Origin: Tillus elongatus
Taxonomy: Eukaryota > Arthropoda > Insecta > Coleoptera > Cleridae
Assembly: GCA_964006375.1 (NCBI GenBank)
Contig: OZ023266.1
Location: 160,397,292 to 160,461,291 of the forward strand
Direction: 5' to 3'
DNA length: 64,000 nt
The notes beneath the pieces were generated by a model, which searched no databases, had not been told where the DNA came from, and saw only the letters and a list, made by a program, of their open reading frames with translations. Position numbers and translations under genes: made by a program. Positions 34,614-46,262 of this stretch are shown here, piece by piece (within the stretch, counting starts at the first letter, position 1; the number at the start of each line of letters is the position of its first letter).

Positions 34614-34616
<3 letters not shown>
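33741..34616 (-). repeat. right 876-bp terminal inverted repeat
   Basis: Inverted partner of 25225-26100, same length, ending CACCCTG before the flanking TA. The phrase 'tggcatttccgccacctag'-like region appears here as 'catggcattttcgccaccta' and matches the left arm. Open frames at 33894-34307 are shadows. Confidence 0.9.
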
Positions 34617-34703
<87 letters not shown>

Positions 34704-34765
34704 ACAGATCTCCCCATTACCGAACTTTTTTTTTCAATTCGCTAAAATTACAAAATTATTAAAAA
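34617..34765 (+). repeat. family H copy H8, part right of the mariner insertion
   Basis: Resumes with (AT)n to about 34700, then 'acagatctccccattaccga' and a degraded terminal hairpin 'aattcgctaaaatt'. Together with 24611-25222 it reconstitutes an H copy, except for the block normally between (AT)n and the hairpin, which is shortened. Confidence 0.8.
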
Positions 34766-35217
34766 ATAGTGCTGAAAATTGACACATAACTTCCACATAG
34801 CTGTGATAACTTATTCTCTTCAGAAATACATTCTCATGGAATCAATTTAGGGCCCATAACTTGACCACAAAGAAAATATTTGGATTCCTGTACTCATAAG
34901 CTTTTGAAACGTTATGTTACTCGAGTTTTATTGAAAAAATGTCAGTTTTCACCAAATCACCCCTTGTTTATCTCCTACACCCTGAACCGATCATACCGAA
35001 AATCAATTCGAAGCGTTCCTTTGTCGGGTGCTAACTGGATATCAAATTTCAAGAAGACATCTCAATTCGTTCGAAAGTTATTGCGCCTATTCCCAAACAG
35101 ACGTACATGCCGACATACCGACAGACGAAACGATGGACAGACCAAAAAAAATTCGTTCCAGAATCACGTTTTCTATATGTTTTGAGCCTTTTTGCGCTGT
35201 TTTAGAAAAAAATTAGT
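34766..35217. other. no recognisable gene
   Basis: Contains 'ccgacataccgacagacga', which looks like part of a simple near-repeat. The open frames at 34880-35216 show no known motif. Nothing else supported. Confidence 0.35.
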
Positions 35218-35590
35218 ATGTGACCTCGGATTGCATTGCGCTGGAAGCAGTGACCCTGTAGATTTTGTGTGGTTTAATTTTTTAATGACCCGCTTCACTT
35301 TGCATTCACTTGTTAGTGTCAAACAGAATGAGTTTGCTAATATTCTTCGAGACTCTTTATAGCTTTTGCCCGATGTAATTTTACTCGCCAAGTTTTTATC
35401 CATTTGTGAAATCAGTGTATTAAAACAATCTGCCACTTTCACCTCATCTTGTACTGTAATGTTGTTACGGTCCTTTAAAGTTACGACCGCCTTATCATTT
35501 CGTATGTTTTCTGTCAACTCAGTGACAACATTCCACAAAAGTTTAGCTTTGCCCGCACTGCCTTCACACAAAGACTGGCCCAATTTGGAA
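35218..35590 (-). pseudogene. LINE endonuclease-RT linker fragment, chimeric
   Basis: On the minus strand GKAKLLWNVVTELTENI, LKDRNNITVQDEVKVADCFN and CKVKRVIKKLNHTKSTG resemble the region between endonuclease and RT of Jockey/CR1-like LINEs ('ia..FN.yF', 'v...i..l...KS.G'). At 35255 the similarity ends, and 35218-35255 is an inverted copy of about 38 nt of LINE D1 (36003-36040). A head-to-head junction with D1 follows at about 35590. This looks like a rearranged or template-switched LINE end. It has no neighbouring ORF to complete it. Confidence 0.55.
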
Positions 35591-35591
35591 G

Positions 35592-37759
35592 CTGGAAGAA
35601 AAGACATACTTTGGATTAAACTTTCTCTCGGGGCTGCAACTAAATTCATATGTTGCATTTACCGGTCACCTTCTGACAACAACTTTGTCCAGCTCTTCGA
35701 CTACCTTTCTGAAAAATCCGACCATCAGATTTCTGAATATCCTTCCTCCGAGGTCACTATTCTTGGTGACTTCAATGCTCCTAATAAATAATGGCTAGGA
35801 TCTTCAAAAACCGATCCACAAGGGAGAGCAGCGGAATTCTTTGCAGTCAGCAATTCTTTAGCCAATATGGCGCAGCAAACTACTTACTTTCCTCGCATTC
35901 CAACACACAGCTCAAATTCCTTGGATCTCCTTCTTACTACAAAACCTGAATGCTATAAGACATCAGTCACCGCCCACCTTGGCCGCTCAGACCACGGCAT
36001 GGTCACTGCTTCCGGCGCAATGCAACCCGAGGTCACACAATCATCACACCCACGTATCGTTCGGCACTACGACTTGGCGAACTGGGACGGAAAGAGGGAT
36101 TACTCTTCCATATTTCCATGGGCGTCTATCTGCGTCACATCCTGATCCCTCTGATATCTCACAAAACGTCACCGAAATTATCCAAGCTGGAATGGAGTTA
36201 TTTATTCCACGCACACAGAAAACCTCTTTAGCCACTCAAAAGCCCTGGTTCTCTAAATCCTGTGACAAGGCCACACTTGAAATGGTCAAAGCTCACAAAA
36301 CGCTTCTACACAATCCCAGTCAAGAAAACCGTCAAGCATTTAAGGACGCATTCTTTCTGATGCAAAAAACTCGTTTAATAACAACATCAAAAACAAAGTC
36401 CTCTCAAGCTTCAACGGCAACAAACCCTTCTGGACTCTTGCTAAATCTATTGGGAATAATTTCTGCAATAGCACGTTCCCACCTCTTGTTTCACGGGATG
36501 AAATTGTTTCTACCGCCCTGTGCAAGGCTGAACTTTTTGCATCGTTGTTCACCGGCAATTCTACTCTCAACCCACCTCCAAATGTTCAACCACCAACAGT
36601 CCACAATGTCCTTCATAAAACGACGGATATCATTTTCAAAACTAAAGAGGTACGAAAGATGCTCTCTTCTCTTAATACCAGGAAAGCCTCTGGCCTTGAC
36701 GAGATCCAGCAATTGGTCTCAAAAAACGCGCACCAGAACTTTCTCCTGTCCTGACTCGTCTGTTTCAGACATCTTACAATAGAGGCATATTCGCTAGCAA
36801 CTGGAAAACTGCTCGAGTATAACCCGTCCCCAAGAAAGGATTCAAAGCTCCTCCGAGCAACTACAGGCCTATTTCTCTCCTTTCAGTCGTCTCCTTTGTC
36901 ACCCATTCTTAGAATAAGTTTATGGAACCACACGGTGATTCCCAGATTGTCGCTCTAGACATATCCAAAGCATTCGACTAGGTCTGGCACGCAGCGCTGC
37001 CTAATAAACTTCCGGCCTATAGCCTACCACCAAAACTCTGTACCTGGACAGCAAATCTCCTATCCAACCGAACGTGGATGGCCATTCCTCTAAACTGTAT
37101 CTAAGTAATGCAGGAGTGCCTCAAGGTTCAATTTTAGCCCCTACTTTGTTTCTTCTCCACATCAATGACATCCTCTCTAGCACATCCAACCCAGTTCACA
37201 GTTACGCGGACGATAGCTCCCTCCACTCAAATATACAATATTCTAAGCCTGTCTCTTTAGCCCAATTAGATGAGGATCGCAGACTCATGGAGGATTCTGT
37301 TTCTGTGGATCTTCAAAAAATATTAGACTGGGGAAGTAGAAATCTTGTGCAATTCAACTCCACCAAATCTCAGTTTTGCTTTCTATTTCATAAGAGATAC
37401 ACCAGCCCTAGGCCTATCAAAATGAACAACCAAGTTATTCAAAGTAAGGAGTCCTTTTCACTTGTTGGCATTTCTGTGGATCTAAATCTCAATTGGCACC
37501 AACATGTCACATCAATTGCAGAAGCGGCTGCTAAGAGATTAGGTTTCCTCTTCTTCTCACCAGCTAATCTCTATACCTTATGAAGCCAAACATCAAATAC
37601 TGCTCCCACATCTGGGGTGCCGCTGCCGCTTCTACACTCGCTATCCTGGACTCCATTCAGAAGCGAGCTATGAATCTCATTGGTGACCCTACCTTCGCCC
37701 AAAGGCTGCCATCACTTGCCCACCGACGTGCCGTTGGTGACTTCTCTCTCTCTCTCTCT

Positions 37760-37831
<72 letters not shown>

Positions 37832-38158
37832 CTGCACGGGCACTGCTCAGAGGAGCTTTCTTCCAAAGTTCCTGCAGCTGCTGCGCCCAACAGATCTACC
37901 AGGGAAGCAGAGCGAATGCACCCTTTTACTGTCCAGTTCACCAGATATAGAACATCTTGTTATGCCTGCTCTTTTATCCCGAGGACTTCCAAGTTTTGGA
38001 ATTCTTTGCCAGCACATGTTTTTCCTTCTCTTCCGAACCTCCAAACCTTCAAATCCAGAATTAACAAGTTGCCTCTTTGCTTCCTGTCGACACCCACGGT
38101 ACTATAGTATGTAGGATGTAAGCACTCGTGGTGTGTTGTTGAAATATTTTAAAAAAAT
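35592..38158 (+). pseudogene. CR1/Jockey-like LINE, copy D1
   Basis: Endonuclease remnant: ILWIKLSLGAATKFICCIYR, EVTILGDFNAP and LGRSDHGMV. The linker is frame-shifted. RT: KASGLDEI, YRPISLLSV, then VSLDISKAFD-like residues with a TAG stop near 36980, AGVPQGSILAPTLFLLHIND and SYADDSSLHSN (YADD near 37203). The C-terminal region has FSLVGISVDLNLNWHQHV, EYCSHIWGAAA, QKRAMNLI, LAHRRAVGD and FWNSLPAHVFPS. It ends with a 3' UTR and TTGAAATATTTTAAAAAAA. Multiple frameshifts and stops kill it. A (TC)n(AT)n tract has grown inside the coding region at 37750-37830. A second copy is at 57405-60290 on the other strand. The exact clade is uncertain. Confidence 0.85.
37750..37830. repeat. (TC)n(AT)n microsatellite born inside LINE coding sequence
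   Basis: In LINE D2 the homologous place reads CTCTCTCTTTTATATATATTT in the complement (short, in frame as LFYIYLHG). Here it is expanded to about 12 TC and more than 30 AT units between codons for LSL and the GCACGGGC sequence that follows. Confidence 0.9.
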
Positions 38159-38415
38159 AGTATTATCAAGAATGAAGAGAATTTTGAAGTGAGGTGTCAC
38201 AAGCCCCTACTTCCTATTTTAAAGTTTGGGGGTTGCAACTGTCACTCGAATGGGGTAGAATGTAGGGGCGAAGTTGTACGGTACAGGATGTCATTTTTTA
38301 AATCTAAATGAAACGTGTGTCGGGATTCTTTATAAATATGTACAATAAATGAGATACTGAATTTATTCCAAATAGCTGCTCCACACTGTATATAAAACTA
38401 TCCAGTTATCAAGCG

Positions 38416-38770
38416 TTAAAACTAAGTGAGATGTAAGACACGAAACAAGTGCCGCCATCTCGTTGCGAAACCAAGTAGTATGTTGTCACGGCAGCTCCAA
38501 ATAACACAGAATGTTAAAAAATAGTGACTGTATACAACCAACTAACAATTTAGTAAATTGTCAGCCCTGGCCCATTTCTACCCAACTTTGTCCCTATATT
38601 GGGGTAGAAATGGGCCAGGGCTGACAATTTACTAAATTGTTAGTTGGTTGTATACAGTCTCTGTTTTTTAACATTCTGTATTATTTGGAGCTGCCGTGAC
38701 AACATACTACTTGATTCCGCAACGAGATGGCGGCACGTGTTTCATGTCTTACATCCTACTTAGTTTTGGA
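38416..38770. repeat. fold-back element, about 170-bp arms
   Basis: Left arm about 38416-38586 and right arm about 38600-38770 are inverted copies ('gccgccatctcgttgcg' against 'cgcaacgagatggcgg'; 'cagccctggcccatttctac' against its complement). They are separated by a loop of about 13 nt, 'ctttgtccctata'. The arms are about 95% alike. The right side runs on into the hammerhead relic at 38828. The same sequence family, less perfectly folded, lies at 50280-50745. Confidence 0.9.
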
Positions 38771-38827
38771 AGGCTGGCTACCATAGCCGTATTACTTTAT
38801 AGGTGTATTTTGGCAGCAATTAGTATG

Positions 38828-38868
38828 CCGTACTGACGTGCTCTATTTAGAGCGAAACCGGTCTACGG
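38828..38868 (+). ncRNA. hammerhead ribozyme relic, first type
   Basis: Stem I CCGTA/TACGG (5 bp), core CTGACGT where CTGANGA is required, stem II GCTCTA/TAGAGC, then GAAA, stem III ACC/GGT without loop, and the cleavage C. Two core positions differ from consensus, so it is probably inactive. Sister copies are at 50318-50358 and 50629-50669. Confidence 0.7.
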
Positions 38869-39654
38869 TTCTAATTGTGGTGAGAATGCATTTAGCCTTA
38901 TCAAGCGCTGATTACTATTTAGATAAAAAAATAATTTTTCCAATACAATTTCCATAATCCTTTACAATTTCCGTTATTTTCCATAACAAGTTAACCAATA
39001 AAATATCCCTCAGCACAATCATACAGCGGAGCTTCTGCAAAACGACGAAATGTCTGGCCTGAAGATCCGCCGCTTTACCGTGGATGTCATTTCCCTATGC
39101 ACTCGCTTATTAAGTTTCATTGATTCGATATGGCGAAATCGGCTTATTTGATTATATTTTCATTCGTGCTTGGCGTATGTTCGATTTCCTAGGGGAAGAG
39201 CAACACTACGGACTGTCTTTCGGCGCCGAGATCTGTAACGTAATGAGAAATGGGGTCCGGACGTGGACCCCCTCCGCTGAGTGGGCCTCCGGGACTAATA
39301 ATTTATACCGCACCCTCACCTGACCCTAGCACAGACTCGCACAAGTGATAGCCGTTCAGACACACGTGCTTTGTTTACTTTAATAGACTCTCATTCAGAC
39401 AATGTCCTTTTTTTTTAAAGCGGCACTTAATTTTATTAATTTTAAAGGGTGGCGCAGTATTTAGGATAAATGATTCTTTTTAAAGCTAACCATGTGTAAT
39501 AATTGTACCAGGTGGATATAGGTAAAACAGATGAGCAATATCTGACGAACCATTATTTGTCCAAACTTTGATTGCTAACATACTGTTTTACAAAGAGTCT
39601 TGTTATATAGATAACAACGTATATTCTATTAACCCATTTTGCGGAATTTTTATA
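38869..39654. other. no recognisable gene
   Basis: Contains a locally GC-richer stretch (39190-39340, 'gtccggacgtggaccccctc'), but I could not define an exon or a known family there. The frame at 39120-39323 has no recognisable motif. Confidence 0.35.
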
Positions 39655-39725
39655 GAAAAAATTCGCTACTGAAGAGATCTCAACTTTCTAATTTGAAAAA
39701 AAATTCTTTAAATGAGCGTAAACTA
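39655..39725 (-). repeat. family H 3' end fragment, copy H9
   Basis: Degraded hairpin half 'aaaaaattcgctact', then 'gagatctcaactttctaattt' and 'aaatgagcgtaaactaggcc', the 3' block of family H in minus orientation. It stops at 39725 against a transposase fragment. Confidence 0.75.
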
Positions 39726-39838
39726 GGCCCTCCCGATTTGACTCCTCTGGACTTTTTTATGGGGCTATGCAAAAAGTACAGACAAAGACCGGACAACCCG
39801 CAAGTTCTGTAGGAAAGGATCAGAAATGCAAACAGATC
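39726..39838 (+). pseudogene. mariner-type transposase fragment
   Basis: About 37 codons reading PDLTPLDFF, then (one base out) a remnant of the usual W-G-x-x-K motif, and further on RIRNA. This is the third-Asp region of the transposase superfamily present elsewhere in the window. It is bounded on the left by an H fragment and on the right by a LINE-like 3' tail. Too short for family assignment. Confidence 0.6.
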
Positions 39839-39842
39839 AATT

Positions 39843-40110
39843 AACAATAATAATAATGATAATAGTCTTTATTAGCTTTAGTTATACAATACAAACAAAC
39901 AAAACTTTTATTACAAAATCTAGTCTATCACCTAAATATAATTACATTTTATGTAGTGAGCACACTCCATTTTGAATAACTTGAATTATTGCAGTTTTTC
40001 AGATCAGAAGGTAATCTATTATAAAAAACCAAACCATGTTACGACCCAGATGTCGTAACTTGTTTTTATTATTAATCTCTCATCATTTTTTAAAGTTTTG
40101 CTTCTATTTG
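39843..40110 (-). mobile_element. LINE 3' end with TAA-type tail
   Basis: On the minus strand a degenerate C-terminus FYNRLPSDLKNCNNSSYSK resembles the 'fN.LP..lK...s...FK' end of many LINE ORF2 proteins. It is followed by 'gctaataaagactattatca' and a short (TTA/TAA) tail. No RT domain is present; upstream extent is uncertain. Confidence 0.5.
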
Positions 40111-40611
40111 ATGTGTTCTTACGCGAGTGGGTATTTAGGATGACACAGACCGTGTCTGTGTTCATCTATATTGATCATCGAGCGGGTGATACCTTCAGTA
40201 TCCCTGCTCGTTTAATTCTATTAAGTCTACGATTAAAATACAGCGGAACTGGGGGTCATCTGCTGTCTTTCTATGCCTGATGAACGACTAGTTACATAGC
40301 GCAGAGACGATCCGTTGTCTATAAGTTGGCATGACTGAGCGCATGTGCACTGAGTCACGACGGCAGCCTTCTCCGTCAAATTCCTTCTTCTGGTTTCAGC
40401 TATCGTAGGGGAAAGGGTGCTATTGTAGCCATGTCCATTTTGTAGAGTAATGCCACCACGTTAAGTTGTTGAAAAACGTCGTTCTTCGGGGAAAGCTGGT
40501 GCTTCCATCCAGACTAGTGTGATTATGTTTTGGGGTCACTGCCATTCCAGTGCAGCTAGAGAATTGTGAGCCTAGATGGGTCGCTATGTATATGTTATCT
40601 GGTTTTGCATA
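40111..40611. other. no recognisable gene
   Basis: Sequence between the LINE end and the second mariner-type element. It may include more of the LINE ORF2, but no motif is clear. Confidence 0.3.
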
Positions 40612-40694
40612 TACAGGTTTCAAAATACAGGCTTCAAAAATGATGGTCTATGTTAGAGGTGCACATTCAGCATAAAAAAATAAGACTATTGTAT

Positions 40695-40699
40695 ATATA

Positions 40700-40754
<55 letters not shown>
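40695..40754. repeat. (AT)n tract inside the left TIR
   Basis: The corresponding place in the right arm reads 'catgtttatatgaaaaaat', so the tract arose after the arms were formed. Confidence 0.9.
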
Positions 40755-40756
<2 letters not shown>

Positions 40757-41437
40757 GTCCGCAAATGCTTAGTTTCTTTTAAATACAGCGTGTTAAAGTT
40801 ATTTGTTTTTGTCAGTTTTTCACAAATAAATCCGAGTCAAATTAAAATTTTGACGTGAAAATTGTCATGTAGGAGTTTTCGAGGAAAAGAAATTTAAATA
40901 TGTTATTGTTAATAACACTGTTGGCAGAGGGTGCCACCTGTAAGACATGGCTTGCATTCAATTGGCTATAATTTTTTGATACCCAGTAATACCGACCTAC
41001 CGTATAGCTACATTGAAGCCCTTATCAATTGTAAGCAAAAAACGTATACTTGATTTAAATCTCTCAGACACACCATTTTCGAGATATTTCAATTTTTGTA
41101 TGTCGATCTGGCTCAAAAATTAATTCTGCGACAAATCATAGGAATACATTTTTCACCTTTTAATTGCTATCAGTATGTATAAACTTAATTTTCTTATTCT
41201 CTAGTTAAAAATTAAAATCTTACCAGAAAAAGAACTGACAAGACACAATCATGAAGATAAAATAAAAAGCCATTGTAACAAACTTTAAACAAACCATTTA
41301 ACAAAGTGGTTTCCATCGTTACGGGACTTGACTTTTGCGTTTTCGTCGTGCCATATACTACATTTGACTTTTATGTTTGAGACTACTCACTATTTTTAAG
41401 TAATTAATTGTATTTTCCGTACTTTTTCTAATTAAAT

Positions 41438-42449
41438 ATGGAAGTCTATACCAACAATGAACTAAGAGACATGCATGTTATGTATTCACGTAACTGTTAT
41501 GAGGCGAAACGACTGTATAAAGAAGCCTTCCCAAATCGGAAAATTCCAGGCAGAATGATGTTTCAACGGATTGACATCCGTCTGCGAGAAAAAGGTACAT
41601 ACTTACATTATCTAATTCATTAATCTGTCTCTTTCGAATATATATTTTTTACCAGGTACCCTCAATAAAGTTACTGCTGATCGAAGCAGACCACAAAGCG
41701 CACGAAATCCTGATTTTGAAGAGGCTGTTCTGGATGAAATTGAACAAAATCCAAAAATAAGTACTAGGGAAATGGCCAACATCTGGGAGCATTCAATGCA
41801 ACGATATGGCGAGTTCTTCACGAGCAACAATTGCGTCCATATCACATCAAACGTATGCAGGCACTATCACCTGAAAGTGATTTTATACCTCGCCTTCAAT
41901 TTTGCCAATGGTTTCTTCAACATAATAATGTAGAGAACTTGTTGAATTGTGTATTGTTCACTGACGAGTCTGTATTTAGGCGCGACGGGATCGTGAATTT
42001 TCTTAACAGCCATATTTGAAAGGACCAATTTTTTACCTTACAGACTTAATGCTACAACTTATCTTTAATTCCTGCAAAACCAACTAAATGGATAATTAGA
42101 AAATGTAACTAGTGGTTTATACATGACAGGACCACCCCACATTTCGCCCTAAATGTCAGAAATTACCTAAACAATAGTTTTGGACGCAAATGGATCGAAC
42201 GCGGTGGACCTCAGCCAAGGCCGGCTCGATCCCCTGATTGAAATCCTATGGACTTTTATTTATGAGGGCATGTCAAAAGTATTGTTTTTGAAGCAAATGT
42301 TGAAAATGTTGATGATCTGCAGCTAAGAATTTTAGTTTGATGCGAACAAATAAGAAATACACCAGAAATATTTCACAGAGTACGACGTTGTATGCTCCGC
42401 AGAATACGAAAGTGTTTTGAACATTTATTGTACTCAGGTATCATAAAAT
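41438..42449 (+). pseudogene. mariner-type transposase with an apparent intron
   Basis: Exon 1 (41438-41594): MEVYTNNELRDMHVMY...YKEAFPNRKIPGRMMFQRI, the DUF4817-like DNA-binding domain. An intron-like 61 nt (41595-41655, GT...AG) follows. Exon 2 resumes in frame as TLNKVTADRSRPQSARNPDF and ISTREMAN. A frameshift near 41785 leads to HLGAFNATIWRVLHEQQLRPY and VLFTDESVF (first Asp). About 60 codons between the first Asp and GPIFYL are deleted. The second catalytic region reads QDRTTPHFALNV and the third RSPD-stop-NPMDFYL, again 41 residues apart. The C-terminus RRIRKCFEHLL ends near 42449. Inactive from deletion, frameshift and stops. Confidence 0.85.
41595..41655 (+). other. putative 61-nt intron in transposase
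   Basis: Starts GTACAT and ends TTTTTTACCAG, with a T-rich stretch before the AG. Removing it joins AAA G to GT ACC so that EKG-TLNKV reads through in phase 1. It is bounded by the direct repeat GGTAC (41594-41598 and 41655-41659). The homologous transposase at 32695 has no interruption there. Confidence 0.7.
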
Positions 42450-43095
42450 GTTTATACTCTTTTTTATTTGTTGTTATAATTTGCAGACAATACAATTAAT
42501 TACTTGAGAAAAATTAATTTTTGTGCGACATCGACATACAAAAATTGAAATATCTCGAAAATGGTGTGTTTGGATCAAATATACATTTTTTGCTAACAAT
42601 TGATAAGGGCTGCAATGTAGCTATAGGTCGATATGACTGGGTGTCAAAAAATTATAGCCAATTGAATGCAAGCATAGTCTTACAGGTGGCGCCCTCTACC
42701 AGCAGTGATATTAACAATAACATATTTAAGTTTATTGCCCTCAAAAGCCCCCGCATGCCAACTTTCACGAAAAAAATTTAATTAGAGTCAGACTTATTCG
42801 TGAAAAACTGACAAAACAAATAACGTTAACACGCTGTATTTAAAAAACTAAGCATTTGTGGACCCATGTTTATATGAAAAAATAGTCTTATTTTTTGTGC
42901 TGAATGTGCACCTGTAACATAGACCATCATTTTTGAAACAGCCTGTATAGTATGATGTATGTATATTGTTTTAAGTTATAAGTGTAAAGGGTTGAGTGGA
43001 AGAGAGCATGGGGTTCTGTGAACCTCGATGCTAACTCTGCTTGTAATTTATTTATCAGTGTATCTAACTGCCAATAAAATTAATTTAAAAAACTC

Positions 43096-44497
<1,402 letters not shown>

Positions 44498-45464
44498 AAG
44501 GCCGGATAAAATTCTCACAAAAGTCGTTCAGCAATACTTGTGTTCAGAGAAAGTAATGGCATTGGAAGGTGATCTATTAGCCACAGACTTTTATAGTTGT
44601 TACTTGTTTTACTTGGTTCTCAGCAATACTTAAAAAGTACTGTTTTAAAATACTTAATAAAAATATAAATTCACAATGAAATATTTTTTAAAATCACTCA
44701 CAACTCCTTCGTCTATTTAAACACTAATGGAAGCACTAGTTATAAAGCAGCTTTCGCAAGCTATACTTCTAAATTTTCCACGAAATCAAGTCTTTGTTAA
44801 CAATATCTGTTTATACAAAATAACCTCTCAGCTATTTTAGATATTTTCAACGTCCAACTGTACTTATCAAGAGAGCTGTTTTGCTTTGGTTAGCTGCTGT
44901 GAAGGATATCTTAGGTTATTCGATCAGGGGCTATCAAAGACACGTCGTTTATACACTGCAGAGCTAGAATCGTTTCAGAGGAAATCGCTGAAGTGTTCAG
45001 TCAGCCAAAAATGCCCTTCCAATTAAACGGAGGAATAAGAGAGCAACGAAAGGTCGGCTGAGCGACCCCCAGGGAACAAATTACTATTATAAAGACCCCT
45101 CAATCGCATTTAATCCATAATTACATACCAATGAAGTATCGATTACTATGGCAATAATACGCTAAGCCGGGCAGGGGTAGCATTTCGGGAGACAATCCTC
45201 ATAATTGGTTGGATATCTTAGCAGAGAATCATCATGTGGATTGATATTAATATTCCTAATGTTTTGATCTGCTAGCGTAAGTGCTCTTATATGCTTTCCT
45301 TGGTGTTATATTGTATCAGTTCTATTCTTTGATATTATGATAACAAAACTGATAATTTCGTCAAAATATAGATAGTAATAGATTCTTAACAAAGACATCT
45401 TTTAAAGTCAAAGACCAGGTCAGGCGAGGACGGCAGTGGTCAGAAATCTCTCTTGCATTAAATT
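44498..45464. other. no recognisable gene
   Basis: About 1 kb of anonymous sequence; no coding motif, RNA gene or shared repeat was identified. Confidence 0.35.
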
Positions 45465-46245
45465 ATTAAAGTGCGGCTATCTCCAAACTAGGGGGTTTAC
45501 GGATGTCAAACAAATATAACTTTTTCTTCTAATTGTATTCATTTGATCATATGTTTTTGTTAAAATTGCGATGAGGCGTTGCATGTAAAAGTTATGATGA
45601 ACAACTAGGCCCCCTATAACCCAGATACGGCGCAGTGTCAGTTTTAGTGAAAAAATAAATTTCTTCATTTATATTTTTCTTTATTCCCACTGGTTCGAAT
45701 TTCCGTAAATTGTTAAAAGAAATAAAATTTTTACATTTTTTTTTTTCAATTTCATTTAAAATTAGGTGTATAATCTGATTTTTTTTAGCAAATTTTCATA
45801 CAAAAAATATTAAGATTTTTTTTGTGTTTTCGTAGAAATAATTTTTTGTAAGAATTTTGTGAAGTGCTGGTAATTAATAATTAAAATATTTCACATTTTT
45901 GTTAAAAAGAAAAGTTTAGCAAATTTTTGTGAAAGATATAGCAAGTGTAACATTACTTAAGCCAATTCTTGTAAAGAAATGGCGAAATTTTAGTTAAAGG
46001 AATTGTTTGCAAATTTTTATGCAAACATTGTTATTTTGAATTTTAGTTAAAAAGATATTCTGGATAATTATTCTTGGCAGGTGTGTGAATAGTTTAAAGC
46101 TGTTCGTTGGCCAGGAAAATCGGAGCAGTTTTTCTGGAACGTCTTGTACCTTTTCAAACAATAAAATTATTTTGAGTAAATATGGTACGTTGTTTCTACT
46201 ATATAGGTACCAAATTTGATGCCTTTTATGAAAAAAAGTCTGAAA
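45465..46245 (-). repeat. diverged family H pieces, copies H11 and H12
   Basis: 45465-45660 carries a degraded 3' block ('aactaggccccctataaccc', 'cagtgtcagtttta'). 46090-46245 carries the 5' interior block ('cgttggccaggaaaatcgga', 'tactatataggtaccaaatt'). Between them lies T-rich sequence without open frames. Older than the other H copies. Confidence 0.6.
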
Positions 46246-46262
46246 CATTCTGAATGTTTCAT

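Larger units (their letters stand above)
25225..34616 (+). mobile_element. 9.4-kb mariner-type element with 876-bp TIRs, hosting a LINE
   Basis: The ends are exact inverted repeats flanked by TA: CAGGGTGTTCAAATA at 25225 and its complement ending at 34616. The arms 25225-26100 and 33741-34616 are the same length (876 bp) and nearly identical along their length. The transposase pseudogene (32695-33731, +) ends 10 nt before the right arm. The interior also holds a 6-kb LINE (26553-32541), without which the element would be about 3.4 kb. In the left interior, 25913-26100 has a diverged duplicate at 26237-26400. It is inserted in the (AT)n of family H copy H8. Tc1/mariner elements target TA, which agrees. 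Confidence 0.88.
40612..42947 (+). mobile_element. second long-TIR mariner-type element, complete ends
   Basis: Ends TACAGG at 40612 and CCTGTA at 42947. The arms, about 40612-41105 and 42517-42947, are inverted copies. Landmarks are 'aaaatgatggtctatgtta', 'ggtgcacattcagca', 'gggtccgcaaatgcttag' and 'ccattttcgagatatttcaa'. The left arm has two local changes: a duplication of the outer TACAGG..TCAAAA motif and a (AT)n expansion at 40695-40754 that the right arm lacks. The transposase pseudogene lies between the arms. At 2.3 kb this is the best-preserved full-length outline of the element type. Confidence 0.87.

Noticed and set aside
39190..39340. GC-rich patch as a host exon
   Set aside because: No frame is bounded by convincing splice sites, and the open frame present has no features.
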